From Candidatus Merdinaster equi (GTDB lineage: Bacteria; Bacillota; Clostridia; Lachnospirales; Lachnospiraceae): 64,000 bases of DNA. Position 1 is the stretch's first letter. Each line of letters starts with the position of its first letter. A model generated the notes under the pieces. It saw only the letters and a program-made list of their open reading frames with translations. It was not told where the DNA came from and ran no database searches. Positions 52,901 to 62,347 of the stretch are shown here, in pieces. The stretch covers positions 1 through 64,000 of the forward strand of contig JAGHUF010000047.1 in assembly GCA_018064935.1 (NCBI GenBank), in the 5' to 3' direction. The position numbers and the translations under genes were made by a program.

Positions 52901-52928
52901 TTGAAAAAAAACTGAAAAGTTGTAAAAT
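52901..52928 (+). promoter_or_regulatory. Promoter of the Mrp-like operon
   Basis: TTGAAA (52901-52906), 16 bases and TAAAAT (52923-52928), about 70 bases before mrpE. The leader holds a weak hairpin AAGCTA/TAGCTT followed by T (52955-52980), possibly an attenuator. Confidence 0.65.
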
Positions 52929-53001
52929 TATGACGTTTATGGAGTAAATTCTGTAAGCTATTATTTTTGGGTAGCTTTTTGGCAAAACCGAAAGGAAAAT
53001 T

Positions 53002-53478
53002 ATGTATATTCTACTATTTCTTCTATGGATCGTTTTTAACGGACAGTTCACTTGGGAAATCGCAATTTTCGGTGTTGTTGTCAGTGCACTCGTTTTCGCG
53101 TTCATGTGTGCATTTATGGACTACAGCATAAAAAAAGAGATATTCCTGTTAAGTCGAATCCCTTATTTTCTTGTCTATGTATTTGTACTGATAAGAGAGA
53201 TTATTAAGGCTAATATTGTCATGGCTAAATATATTACTGTTAAGCAGGAATATGAGCTTCATCCGGTTATTTTCAGAATTGATACCAAGTTGAAGAGCCA
53301 TTTGTGCAGAACACTTCTGGCAAATGCAATTACACTTACACCAGGTACAATTACCGTAAGTATGGAAGAAGAAACATTGATTATCCATGCCGTTGACGAA
53401 TCCCTTGCGATAGAAGAGGTTGAGAATTTTGTGTTTGAGGGAATCCTTCTCAAATTAGAAGGAGGTAGAACAAAATGA
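53002..53478 (+). CDS. mrpE: Mrp antiporter subunit E
   Basis: 158 residues. Two N-terminal helices (YILLFLLWIVFNGQFTWEIA and further), a short loop, a third helix (FLVYVFVLIREIIKANIVMA) and a soluble C domain (RTLLANAITLTPGTITVSME), as in MrpE/MnhE and MbhA. It is a small structural subunit of Mrp-type cation/proton antiporters. AAAGGAAA precedes the ATG. The last four bases overlap mrpF (ATGA). Confidence 0.92.
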   Translation: MYILLFLLWIVFNGQFTWEIAIFGVVVSALVFAFMCAFMDYSIKKEIFLLSRIPYFLVYVFVLIREIIKANIVMAKYITVKQEYELHPVIFRIDTKLKSHLCRTLLANAITLTPGTITVSMEEETLIIHAVDESLAIEEVENFVFEGILLKLEGGRTK

Positions 53479-53798
53479 CACCAGTAATAGATAGTATTCT
53501 TACTGTAATGTTAATTATACTTGCACTCATGGTTTTGCTGTGCCTTATCAAGGCGATTATTGGACCACGTGTTGGCGACAGACTTGTATGTGTAAACATG
53601 ATGGGAACGCTCGTTATTGTCATAATCTGCATACTTGCAATCAAGATGAAAGAGGGATATCTGGTGGATATTTCTATTATCTATGCAATGATAAGCTTCC
53701 TTGCAGTTGTTATTTTCTGCAAGGTGTACATGGGTGCATTTCTTCAGAAAAAAGCAGAGTCAGAGAAGAAGGAGGATGAAGCAAATGGAAACGATTAA
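53475..53798 (+). CDS. mrpF: Mrp antiporter subunit F
   Basis: 107 residues, three helices, with the family segment IIGPRVGDRLVCVNMMGT between the first two, which identifies MrpF/MnhF and MbhB. AGAAGGAGG lies at its end as the ribosome site of mrpG. It is translationally coupled to mrpE upstream and overlaps mrpG by 14 bases. Confidence 0.93.
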   Translation: MTPVIDSILTVMLIILALMVLLCLIKAIIGPRVGDRLVCVNMMGTLVIVIICILAIKMKEGYLVDISIIYAMISFLAVVIFCKVYMGAFLQKKAESEKKEDEANGND

Positions 53799-54153
53799 TA
53801 TGATTTGCCAAATTGCCGGTATTGTCTTTTTATTTCTGGCTATGCTGGTTTTTGTGTTCCAGATTGTTGGTATCTTCAGATACAAGTTTCTTCTTAATAA
53901 AATGCACGTTGCGGGAATGGGAGATACTCTTGCACTTTTCCTCGCAGCGATTGGATTAATTCTGTTGTCTGGATTCAACATGACAAGCGTCAAGCTTGCG
54001 CTTGTTTTTGTCTTCATGTGGTTTACATCACCAACATCGTCTCACCTGATAGCTGGAATGGAAGTTCTCACGGACAAGACAGTGAAGAACCATGTGGATG
54101 TTCAGGTTGATAATGTTGAAGCCTTCGTTGATGGAAGGGAGGGAAGAAAATGA
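53785..54153 (+). CDS. mrpG: Mrp antiporter subunit G
   Basis: 122 residues from ATG 53785, with GGAGG 9 bases upstream; the track's TTG at 53701 lies within mrpF. Three helices with KMHVAGMGDTLALFLAAIGLI and WFTSPTSSHLIA, the MrpG/MnhG and MbhC signature. Coupled to its neighbours by overlaps of 14 and 4 bases. Confidence 0.93.
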   Translation: METINMICQIAGIVFLFLAMLVFVFQIVGIFRYKFLLNKMHVAGMGDTLALFLAAIGLILLSGFNMTSVKLALVFVFMWFTSPTSSHLIAGMEVLTDKTVKNHVDVQVDNVEAFVDGREGRK

Positions 54154-54491
54154 TTATTTTTATGGTCATTTTAATGGGAATCCTCATGGTGTGTGCTATA
54201 GCAGTTACCGCGACGAAGAGCCTTCTTAACTCTGTTTTGGTTTTCATGGGCTTTTCCATTGTCATGAGTATCATTTGGATTTTATTCGAGTCGCCCGATC
54301 TTGCAATTACCGAGGCTGCTGTAGGTGCAGGTGTAACTACTGTTTTATTCCTGGCAACTCTTAAAAGAATTAAAGCAATTGATCTTGAGGAAAATTTGAT
54401 AATTGAAGAAAACGATCAGTCCGAGATTCCTTCATGGGCTGTCGCTGAAAATAATGAAAAAGTAGAGGGAGGTGCTTCCGATGAGCTTTAA
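54150..54491 (+). CDS. MbhD-like (DUF4040) antiporter subunit
   Basis: 113 residues. Three helices with ESPDLAITEAAVGAGVTTVL, the signature found in MbhD and in the C-terminal part of MrpA. In most bacterial Mrp systems this domain is fused to MrpA; here it is a separate protein, as in archaeal Mbh/Mbx complexes. The tail (about 75-113) is acidic. It overlaps mrpG by 4 bases and the next gene by 11. Confidence 0.88.
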   Translation: MIIFMVILMGILMVCAIAVTATKSLLNSVLVFMGFSIVMSIIWILFESPDLAITEAAVGAGVTTVLFLATLKRIKAIDLEENLIIEENDQSEIPSWAVAENNEKVEGGASDEL

Positions 54492-55404
54492 GAGCTGGAT
54501 TAACGGCGAAGAAGACCTTCTGCTTAATAATTTAAAAACAACAAGACGTGAAGATGATCATGTAAAGCCCCTTCTCACTGATGAAGAGAAAAAGAGCGAG
54601 AATTCCAAGGTATTAAATAAAATATATAATGTCGAAGACAACAGAAGACTTAAGAGATTTGATAAGACATATCGCGTTGTAGCAATAGTTTTCTGTGTGC
54701 TTCTCGCTGCGGCAATGCTCTTTACAATTTCCTATCTTCCTAAGGTTGGAGATCCTGACACACCGGCTAATTCAAGCGTTGTATCTGAGAGATATATTGA
54801 GTCCGGACTTCAGGAAACTGGTGCAACCAATATAGTTACCGGAATGATTCTGACGTACAGAGCATTTGATACTTTTGGCGAGACAAATGTGTTATTTATT
54901 GCGACAGTCTGTGTCATGGTTCTTCTTATGCTTGATGAGAAGATTCTTGAGAAGCTCGATAAGACCAGCGATAGAATCTACGAGCCCGATTATGATCCAA
55001 TACTCACACTTGCAGCTAAGGTTCTGTGTCCAATTATCTTGCTGTTTGGCATTTATATTGTGCTCAATGGACAGTTGTCACCGGGTGGTGGATTCTCAGG
55101 TGGTGCGATACTTGGAGCGGCAATGATTCTGTATAATGCCGCAATGGGATTTGGTAAAACCCAGCGCTTTTTCAACGAGAATATATACAAGGTTGCCAAG
55201 ATTACGGCACTTTGCATGTATGGATTGATTGGAACATATTTCTATATTACCGGAGCAAACGGAATAGATAACATGATTCCACTCGGTACAGTTGGTGCAA
55301 TTCTATCCGGAGGTATTATTCTTCCGATTGATATTGCGGTTGGTATTGAAGTTGCCTGCACAATGTATGCGTTTTATGCATTGTTCAGACGTGGTGGATT
55401 ATAG
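54481..55404 (+). CDS. mrpB: MrpB-type subunit with N-terminal MbhE-like region
   Basis: 307 residues from ATG 54481 with GGGAGG upstream. A hydrophilic N-terminus (about 1-55) and one helix (about 60-82) are followed by an MbhE-like segment (ESGLQETGATNIVTGMILTY, then RAFDTFGETNVLF). The C-terminal half (about 175-307) is MrpB/MnhB, with LNGQLSPGGGFSGGAILGAA and four helices. One polypeptide thus replaces MbhE and MbhF of archaea. Part of the membrane antiporter complex. Confidence 0.88.
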   Translation: MSFKSWINGEEDLLLNNLKTTRREDDHVKPLLTDEEKKSENSKVLNKIYNVEDNRRLKRFDKTYRVVAIVFCVLLAAAMLFTISYLPKVGDPDTPANSSVVSERYIESGLQETGATNIVTGMILTYRAFDTFGETNVLFIATVCVMVLLMLDEKILEKLDKTSDRIYEPDYDPILTLAAKVLCPIILLFGIYIVLNGQLSPGGGFSGGAILGAAMILYNAAMGFGKTQRFFNENIYKVAKITALCMYGLIGTYFYITGANGIDNMIPLGTVGAILSGGIILPIDIAVGIEVACTMYAFYALFRRGGL

Positions 55405-55419
55405 GAAGGAGGGAGCAAA

Positions 55420-55794
55420 ATGGGTCCAAATCTGTTAGCGAATTATTCTGAAGCGGTTGCTTTTATTTTGTTCGTAATTGGTTTTGCCAATCTCCTTCTT
55501 CAGAAGAATCTGATTAAGAAGATAATTGGTCTTAATATCATGGATTCAGGTCTGTATCTCTTCCTTGCTGCGAAGGGATATATTACAGGCAGGGTTGCAC
55601 CCATCGTTGTGGATGGAGTGCAGAGCGTAGAGGCATATATCAATCCAGTTCCCTCAGGATTGGTTCTTACAGGAATTGTTGTATCTGTGTCTGTAACAGC
55701 GTTCATGCTTGCACTGACTGTTCGTCTGTATAAGAGATACCACACCCTCAATCTCGATGAGATTTCGATGTGGCTTAATAAGGAGGGTAGGTAA
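55420..55794 (+). CDS. mrpC: Mrp antiporter subunit C (NuoK-like)
   Basis: 124 residues, three helices, NuoK/MrpC/MbhG family (KKIIGLNIMDSGLYLFLAAK and PVPSGLVLTGIVVSVSVTAF). It would form part of the proton-coupled core next to the D subunits. GGAGGG precedes the ATG. The next gene starts with the base after its stop. Confidence 0.92.
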   Translation: MGPNLLANYSEAVAFILFVIGFANLLLQKNLIKKIIGLNIMDSGLYLFLAAKGYITGRVAPIVVDGVQSVEAYINPVPSGLVLTGIVVSVSVTAFMLALTVRLYKRYHTLNLDEISMWLNKEGR

Positions 55795-57357
55795 ATGGAT
55801 TTTGTACGTAATCTTCCAGCAATATCTATCCTCGCATGTATGTTTGCGGCTATTATTTCTTCCGGACTTCCCAGAAGAGCGGCTAGATTTCTTAATTATG
55901 TCCTGATAGCAGCAGTTGGCGGAATGTCTCTCATGTGCCTTGCATACGTGATGAATATTCAGGGGAGTGTAGTATATGTGATGGGTAAATTCCCGGCCCC
56001 CTGGGGTAATGAGATTAGGTTCGGTGTCCTCGAATGTCTGATGGCACTGTTCTTCAGCGTTGTTATGTTTCTGGCTGTTTTGGGCGGACGTCATAAAATG
56101 CGCGATGAGGTAGCAAAGGGAAAGGAATTCCTATACTACGTTCTGATTGATTTGCTGTTCAGTTCGCTTCTGGCACTTGTTTATACCAATGATATATTTA
56201 CTGCTTACGTTTTTGTTGAGATTAATACAATTGCGGCAGCAGGTCTTATTGTTATTCGTGAAAACGGAAGAACAATCGAGGCTGGCGTTAGATATATGGT
56301 TATGTCCCTAATGGGATCAGGCCTCCTGCTTGCCGGTATCATGATAATGTATGATGTTACCGGACACCTTCTGATGAGCAATATCAAAGAAGCAGTTGAT
56401 CAAATAATTTCGTCTGGCGAATATTATATTCCGGTCATTGTGGCTATTGCACTTATGACAACAGGTCTTTGTATCAAGAGTGCTCTTTTTCCATTTCACA
56501 GCTGGCTTCCAGATGCGTATGGATACTCAACAGTATCTTCAGCAGCCGTTCTCTCGAGCCTTGTATCTAAGGGATATATATTCCTTCTGATTAAGCTGTT
56601 CTACAGAGTGGTTGGTTTTGAGGTAATCAGTAATTCGCACATCCTCAGGATAATGTTCGTATTTGGCCTTATCGCAATGATAAGTGGATCAGTGAGCGCA
56701 ATCAAACAGAGTGATATCCGAAGGATGATTGCATTCTCTTCTGTCGCTCAGATTGGTTATATTTACATGGGATTTGGAATGGGTACTGAAGCTGGAATGA
56801 TTGCTTCAATCTACCATATAATGTCACATGCTGCGACAAAGTCCATGCTGTTTATATCTGCAATCGGACTTACTGATGTATCCAGAGGATCAAGAGATTT
56901 CAAGGATCTAACTGGGGCGGCTCTGAGAAATAAAGTGGCCGGTGTGGGATTTTTAGTCGGTTCACTGTCAATGGTCGGAATACCGCTGTTCTCAGGATTC
57001 ATCAGCAAGCTTCAGTTTATGAATGCAGCAGTTGATCTGTCACTTCAGAAAATGCTTCCGTCACTCATTGTTCTGGGTATAAGTACTATTCTTAATGCGG
57101 TTTATTTCATGAAGACAGTAATTCGTATCTATACCCCTGTAACAAAAGTTGAAGGCGGTATGGAGGAACTTACCGTTATGGAGGGAGAGAGAATTGGTAT
57201 AAATGGTGTTGTCCATGAAGAGGACAGAATAACCTTTAGAAAACAGATTCTCTACGGAACCGTGATTATATTATTCATTCTGTTAAATATTATCCTGGGA
57301 GTATTCTCAAATGAGATTATTACCATGATCAGAATGGGATTGGAGATGTTCGCATGA
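55795..57357 (+). CDS. mrpD: Antiporter-like subunit (MrpD/NuoN type), first of four
   Basis: 520 residues, about 14 helices. Key charged residues for proton transfer are kept: the Glu of helix 5 in YVFVEINTIAAAG and Lys residues in TTGLCIKSALFPFHSWLPDAY and SSLVSKGYIF. SDIRRMIAFSSVAQIGYI is the typical half-motif after helix 8. MbhH/MrpD type. Ends with an ATGA overlap to the next antiporter-like gene. Confidence 0.9.
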   Translation: MDFVRNLPAISILACMFAAIISSGLPRRAARFLNYVLIAAVGGMSLMCLAYVMNIQGSVVYVMGKFPAPWGNEIRFGVLECLMALFFSVVMFLAVLGGRHKMRDEVAKGKEFLYYVLIDLLFSSLLALVYTNDIFTAYVFVEINTIAAAGLIVIRENGRTIEAGVRYMVMSLMGSGLLLAGIMIMYDVTGHLLMSNIKEAVDQIISSGEYYIPVIVAIALMTTGLCIKSALFPFHSWLPDAYGYSTVSSAAVLSSLVSKGYIFLLIKLFYRVVGFEVISNSHILRIMFVFGLIAMISGSVSAIKQSDIRRMIAFSSVAQIGYIYMGFGMGTEAGMIASIYHIMSHAATKSMLFISAIGLTDVSRGSRDFKDLTGAALRNKVAGVGFLVGSLSMVGIPLFSGFISKLQFMNAAVDLSLQKMLPSLIVLGISTILNAVYFMKTVIRIYTPVTKVEGGMEELTVMEGERIGINGVVHEEDRITFRKQILYGTVIILFILLNIILGVFSNEIITMIRMGLEMFA

Positions 57358-58898
57358 CAAATCTAATGCTTATTGCCATTCTATTTCCAATTTTTGCTGG
57401 TGTGCTTCTGCTTGTTCTTCCAATTAAGGAAGAAAAAAGAAATATCATCGTTGCATGGACTGCAGTTTCGCTTGCGATTTCTCTAGTACTGATTGCACTT
57501 AGTGCTTTTCTGGTACCAGAGCAGAGCGCAGAGCTGGTTCGCTTTAATGACACGCTGATTATTTCTTTTAAGCCAGATTCACTTGGAAGACTGTTCTCAT
57601 TGATTATGGGAATTGTGTGGGTGTGTGCAGGCTTCTATTCTTTTGAATATATGAAGCATGAGAAGAAGAACAAACGTTACTTCGGAGTATTCCTTCTGGT
57701 TCTCGGTGTGCTTATCGCACTGTGTTATGCAGAGAATCTGGTAACCTATTATACATTCTATGAATTCATGACAATTGGTTCTTTTGCGCTCGTTCTTCAT
57801 AACCAGTCAAGGGAAGCAATTATGGCCGGACTTAAGTATCTGTTCTACTCATTTGCCGGTGCATACATGGTGCTGTTTGGATTGTATTTTGTTCATCAGT
57901 ATTCAGTCGATCCTGCAATGACATTTATGCAGGGGGGAATAATTGATACCTTTAAGGCGGCAACTGCAGGTGCTCTTACCCTGGCGGGGACAGCTGCAGG
58001 AAAAGGAATTCTGGGAATATCAATGCTACTTATGATTCTTGGTTTTTCTGTCAAGGCAGGTATGTTCCCAATGCATGGATGGCTTCCTACTGCGCATCCA
58101 GTTGCACCAGCTCCAGCATCGGCAGCACTATCTGCAATTATCGTTAAGGGCGGTGTGCTTGGAGTAATCCGTGTTATTTATTACGTATTTGGAAGCGAGC
58201 TATTCAGTGGTTCCTATGTTCAGACCGTCGTTCTTATTCTTTCGCTTACAACGGTATTTATTGGTTCAATGCTTGCCTATAAGGAAAAGGTATTCAAAAA
58301 GAGACTGGCATATTCTACTGTCAGCCAGGTTTCATATATTCTGTTTGGATTGTTTATAGTTAATACTACAGCCTTTGAAGGAAGTATACTGCATGTTGCT
58401 GCTCATGCAGCAATCAAGAGCACCTTGTTCATGGTTGCAGGTGCAATTATCTATAAGACAGGATGTACCAGAGTTGGACAGCTCAGAGGAATTGGAAGAA
58501 AAATGCCGGTTCTTATGTGGTGCTACACGATAGTATCGCTGGGACTTATTGGTATTCCACCATTTGGAGGATTTACAAGTAAGTGGTTCCTGTGTGTAGG
58601 CTCACTTACATCTGGAGTGCCCGTTTTTGACTGGCTCGGACCTGTAATTCTTCTGGTATCAGCTCTGCTAACTGCAGGATATCTTCTGCCGATTACTATA
58701 AATGCGTTCTTGCCGGGAGCCGACTTCGAAAAAGAGGCGCTCGCTGTTTCTGATGCAGGAAATGACTCGCCAGATGGCGAATATCATGCATATCTGACAG
58801 CAAAAGAACCTAAGCTTATTATGCTTGTACCAATACTGATTCTGACACTTGCGTCAGTCGTGCTTGGTCTGTTTCCGGAGGTGCTGTCATGGGTATAA
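57354..58898 (+). CDS. Antiporter-like subunit (MrpD/NuoM type), second of four
   Basis: 514 residues with about 14 helices. Conserved Glu in YTFYEFMTIGS and Lys in GFSVKAGMFPMHGWLPTAHP and AIIVKGGVLG. FKKRLAYSTVSQVSYILFG is the typical post-helix-8 motif. The HPVAPAPASA segment is like that of NuoL/MrpA. The C-terminal loop (about 455-485) is hydrophilic. It overlaps the next gene by 10 bases. Confidence 0.88.
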   Translation: MTNLMLIAILFPIFAGVLLLVLPIKEEKRNIIVAWTAVSLAISLVLIALSAFLVPEQSAELVRFNDTLIISFKPDSLGRLFSLIMGIVWVCAGFYSFEYMKHEKKNKRYFGVFLLVLGVLIALCYAENLVTYYTFYEFMTIGSFALVLHNQSREAIMAGLKYLFYSFAGAYMVLFGLYFVHQYSVDPAMTFMQGGIIDTFKAATAGALTLAGTAAGKGILGISMLLMILGFSVKAGMFPMHGWLPTAHPVAPAPASAALSAIIVKGGVLGVIRVIYYVFGSELFSGSYVQTVVLILSLTTVFIGSMLAYKEKVFKKRLAYSTVSQVSYILFGLFIVNTTAFEGSILHVAAHAAIKSTLFMVAGAIIYKTGCTRVGQLRGIGRKMPVLMWCYTIVSLGLIGIPPFGGFTSKWFLCVGSLTSGVPVFDWLGPVILLVSALLTAGYLLPITINAFLPGADFEKEALAVSDAGNDSPDGEYHAYLTAKEPKLIMLVPILILTLASVVLGLFPEVLSWV

Positions 58899-60388
58899 AT
58901 ATTAGCAATGTTTGGTATTTAGTATTAGTGCTTTTTCCTATAATTGCGGGCTGCGGAGTATTGCTGTTTCCTAAGACGAAGAGAACTGCGATGTGCGTCT
59001 ATACTGAGGCGGTGACCATTCTGACATCAGTTCTTAGTTTTATTATGCTGTTTAACAGACCTGCAGAACCAATTACGGTCATTGATTTTGTGGGTAAGTA
59101 CGATGTCGTGTTTGGATTTGATGGAATGGGTTCTATATTTGCGGGACTTATTTCTTTCCTGTGGCCATTGGCTTCGTTATATGCCTTTGATTACATGAAG
59201 CATGAGGCGAACGAAAAGAGTTGTAAGGAGAGTACATTCTTCGGATTCTATACCATGACTTTTGGTATAACACTCGGAATTGCCGCATCTGCAAACCTCC
59301 TCACCATGTATGTGTTCTATGAGCTTCTGACACTTGTAACTGTGCCACTCATTATTTTCTCTCTCAAGAGAGAGGCAGTTCTTGCAACAAGAACTTATCT
59401 GTATTATTCGCTTGGTGGTGCAGCATTTGGCTTCGTGACGCTTGTATTCCTGGCTAACTATGGGGAGACGCTTGCATTTACGCTTGGCGGTGTGCTTGGT
59501 ACAGGGGCAGAGGGACATGAGACATTACTGAGACTGATTTACATCTTTGGTTTCTTTGGCTTTGGCGTTAAGGCAGCTGTATTTCCACTTAGTGGCTGGC
59601 TTCCTAAAGCGGGTGTCGCACCGACTCCAGTTACGGCGCTGCTTCACGCAGTTGCGGTCGTAAAATCCGGAGCCTTTGCTATTCTTAGAATTACATATTT
59701 CTGTTTTGGCACTGAACTCTTACGTGGAAGCTTTGCACAGTTTGTTCCAATGATTTTTGTTATATTCACAATTGTCTATGGCTGTTCACAGGCTGTAAGG
59801 GAAAGACATTTCAAGAGACGTCTTGCATATTCAACGGTATCAAACCTGTCTTATGTTCTGTTTGGTTGTCTGATTATGAGCCCTGCAGGATTGATTGGTG
59901 CGCTGGCGCATATGGTATTCCATGGAATTATGAAAATCTGCAGCTTCTTTGGAGCAGGTGCTGTAATCGCTTACACACATAAAGAGTATGTGTATGAGCT
60001 CGACGGAATTGGAAGAAAAATGCCTGTTACTTTTGCTGCTTTTACGGTTGCATCGCTGGCGCTTATGGGTGTACCAGGGTTGGCCGGCTTTATCAGTAAA
60101 TGGAATCTTGCGACAGCAGCTGTTTCTTCAGGAAACTGGCTTGCATATATAGGAATAGGAGCATTACTTGTGTCAGCACTTCTGACAGCAATATATATGC
60201 TTCAGGTTGTAATCAGAGCCTTCTTCCCGGAGCAGGGATTCAATCCGGACAGTGTGGCTAAGATTCATGATCCAAACTGGAAGATGCTTGTACCATTCAT
60301 CGTATTTATTATTGCGATTGTGTATTTTGGTATTTTTTCGGGCGGATTCATTGGACTTCTTGAAAAAGTGGCAATAGGTCTCTTCTGA
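58889..60388 (+). CDS. Antiporter-like subunit (MrpD/NuoM type), third of four
   Basis: 499 residues, about 14 helices. Conserved Glu in YVFYELLTLVTVP, Lys in GFGVKAAVFPLSGWLPKAGV and HAVAVVKSGAFA, then FKRRLAYSTVSNLSYVLFG. It has the same plan as the preceding protein and is probably a duplicate of it. The ribosome site GGAGGTG sits inside the end of the upstream gene. Confidence 0.88.
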   Translation: MGINISNVWYLVLVLFPIIAGCGVLLFPKTKRTAMCVYTEAVTILTSVLSFIMLFNRPAEPITVIDFVGKYDVVFGFDGMGSIFAGLISFLWPLASLYAFDYMKHEANEKSCKESTFFGFYTMTFGITLGIAASANLLTMYVFYELLTLVTVPLIIFSLKREAVLATRTYLYYSLGGAAFGFVTLVFLANYGETLAFTLGGVLGTGAEGHETLLRLIYIFGFFGFGVKAAVFPLSGWLPKAGVAPTPVTALLHAVAVVKSGAFAILRITYFCFGTELLRGSFAQFVPMIFVIFTIVYGCSQAVRERHFKRRLAYSTVSNLSYVLFGCLIMSPAGLIGALAHMVFHGIMKICSFFGAGAVIAYTHKEYVYELDGIGRKMPVTFAAFTVASLALMGVPGLAGFISKWNLATAAVSSGNWLAYIGIGALLVSALLTAIYMLQVVIRAFFPEQGFNPDSVAKIHDPNWKMLVPFIVFIIAIVYFGIFSGGFIGLLEKVAIGLF

Positions 60389-60432
60389 TAATCAGAAGAG
60401 TTTGATAATAGGAACTGAGAGGTGTTCTGTAA

Positions 60433-62253
60433 ATGGAACTATTGAATAGCATCTGTGGACACGGCCTGTCATTCACGATTGACGGCTTCAGAATTGTATA
60501 TGTAGTCATAGCCTGTTTTATGTGGGCAATGACAGGACTGTTTTCGCCCGAATACTTTCAGCATTACACGCACAGAAAGAGATATTACTTCTTTTTCATA
60601 ATGACATTCGTAGCTCTGATTGGAGTTTTCTTATCAGCTGATTTGTTTACGACATTTGTCTTTTTTGAAATCATGAGCTTTACGTCCTATGTGTGGGTTG
60701 CGCAGGATGAGAAGCCAATGTCATTAAGAGCAGCTGGAACGTATCTTGCAGTTGCGGTAATCGGTGGTCTTGTGATGCTGATGGGTATCTTCATGTCGGA
60801 GGCAGGAGGATTCTCACCTTATGTAACAAATGGACTTATTTTCGTTGGTTTTGCAGCAAAAGCAGGTGTATTTCCGTTGCATATCTGGCTTCCAAAGGCA
60901 CATCCAGTTGCGCCAGCACCAGCGTCTGCACTCTTGTCAGGTATTCTTACAAAATCAGGTGTGTATGGAATTCTGATTCTGAGTTTTCAGAGAATGCTTG
61001 GTGATATTTACTGGGGGAAGACAATGTTGCTTCTGGGACTCATCACCATGGTTCTGGGGGCGGTTCTCGCTCTGTTCAGCACGGACCTGAAGAGAACACT
61101 TGCATGTTCATCAATGTCCCAGATTGGTTTTATTATGACAGGTGTTGGCTGTGGAACTCTTCTGGCAGAGGAAGGTGCTCTTGCAATGAGAGGAACCATG
61201 CTTCATATGGTAAACCACTCGCTCATTAAGCTTGTGCTGTTCATGGCAGCCGGAGTGGTGTACTACAATCTTCACAAACTTGATTTGAATCAGATTCGTG
61301 GTTTTGGACGAAATAAGACTTTCCTGAAAATCTGTTTTGCAGTAGGTGGTCTTGGAATTGGAGGTATTCCTCTTTTCAACGGTTATGTGAGCAAAACACT
61401 TCTTCACGAAGGCATTCTGGAAAGTGCAGAAATCCTTGGTGGACCGATAGCTACAAGCGTAGAGTGGATATTCTTGATTTCAGGTGGATGTACACTTGCT
61501 TATATGATTAAGTTATTTGTTGCAGTATTTGTTGATAAAAACGAGGATGCTGCTGTACAGGAGAAATATGATGGAATGGCGAAGTCGTATATGAAGCTTC
61601 CAACCAGAATAGCCCTTGGCTTATCGACAATAGTTCTTCCTGTTCTGGGAATTGTTCCGGGACTGACAATGGATAAGATTGCGGACCTTGGAAGCTCGTT
61701 TTTGAATGCGCCTGAGATGGAGCATGCGGTTCACTATTTTGCATGGGAGAATATCAAAGGTGGACTTATTTCGATTGGTATAGGACTCCTGATTTATTTC
61801 CTGATTATCAGACTTCTTATGATGAAGGATGGTCGATATGTTGACAGATGGCCAAAGAAACTGGATCTTGAAGATTCCGTATACAGGCCACTGATACTCA
61901 GACTACTTCCGGCAATTGGTATATTCTTCGCAAGAATATGTGACAGTATTATTGATGGACTGATAGTGCTTCTTAGGAAGACATTATATTGTGAAAAGGC
62001 TATTGATAAGGAGCCGCAGGAAGGAAATGTCTTCACGCATGCGATTGGTGGTCTGCTTGACAAGATTCACTATAAGCTCACCGGAACTGACAGGGAAGCG
62101 AGAAGAAGCTATGAACACCGCATGTCAATCAAGGCACTTCAAAAATCGGAGAATTCAAAGATAATATCGAGATCACTATCATGGGGACTTGTTCTTGCAA
62201 GTGTGGGTCTTCTTGTGGTTGTAGGATACATGTTGATTGTTTATCTGTTCTAG
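60433..62253 (+). CDS. Antiporter-like subunit (NuoL/HyfB-like), fourth of four
   Basis: 606 residues, longer than the other three. Glu in FVFFEIMSFTSYVW, Lys in GFAAKAGVFPLHIWLPKAHP and GILTKSGVYG, and LKRTLACSSMSQIGFIMTG. The long C-terminal extension (about 415-606) has two further helices and a charged amphipathic stretch (YEHRMSIKALQKSENSKI), reminiscent of the lateral helix of NuoL/MrpA, but shorter and without the MrpA C domain. It is 44 bases after its neighbour and ends the operon. Confidence 0.87.
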   Translation: MELLNSICGHGLSFTIDGFRIVYVVIACFMWAMTGLFSPEYFQHYTHRKRYYFFFIMTFVALIGVFLSADLFTTFVFFEIMSFTSYVWVAQDEKPMSLRAAGTYLAVAVIGGLVMLMGIFMSEAGGFSPYVTNGLIFVGFAAKAGVFPLHIWLPKAHPVAPAPASALLSGILTKSGVYGILILSFQRMLGDIYWGKTMLLLGLITMVLGAVLALFSTDLKRTLACSSMSQIGFIMTGVGCGTLLAEEGALAMRGTMLHMVNHSLIKLVLFMAAGVVYYNLHKLDLNQIRGFGRNKTFLKICFAVGGLGIGGIPLFNGYVSKTLLHEGILESAEILGGPIATSVEWIFLISGGCTLAYMIKLFVAVFVDKNEDAAVQEKYDGMAKSYMKLPTRIALGLSTIVLPVLGIVPGLTMDKIADLGSSFLNAPEMEHAVHYFAWENIKGGLISIGIGLLIYFLIIRLLMMKDGRYVDRWPKKLDLEDSVYRPLILRLLPAIGIFFARICDSIIDGLIVLLRKTLYCEKAIDKEPQEGNVFTHAIGGLLDKIHYKLTGTDREARRSYEHRMSIKALQKSENSKIISRSLSWGLVLASVGLLVVVGYMLIVYLF

Positions 62254-62257
62254 AAGC

Positions 62258-62299
62258 AAAAAAGCAGGCTGAAGCTAAAAGGTTTCAGTCTGTTTTTTT
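62258..62299 (+). terminator. Terminator of the Mrp-like operon
   Basis: AAAAAAGCAGGCTGAAGC pairs imperfectly with GGTTTCAGTCTGTTTTTTT, ending in T7, 5 bases after the last antiporter gene. Confidence 0.85.
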
Positions 62300-62347
62300 G
62301 TCAAAAATAAGTGTAAAATGTAATAAATACGTGATGGGAGAGAGACT

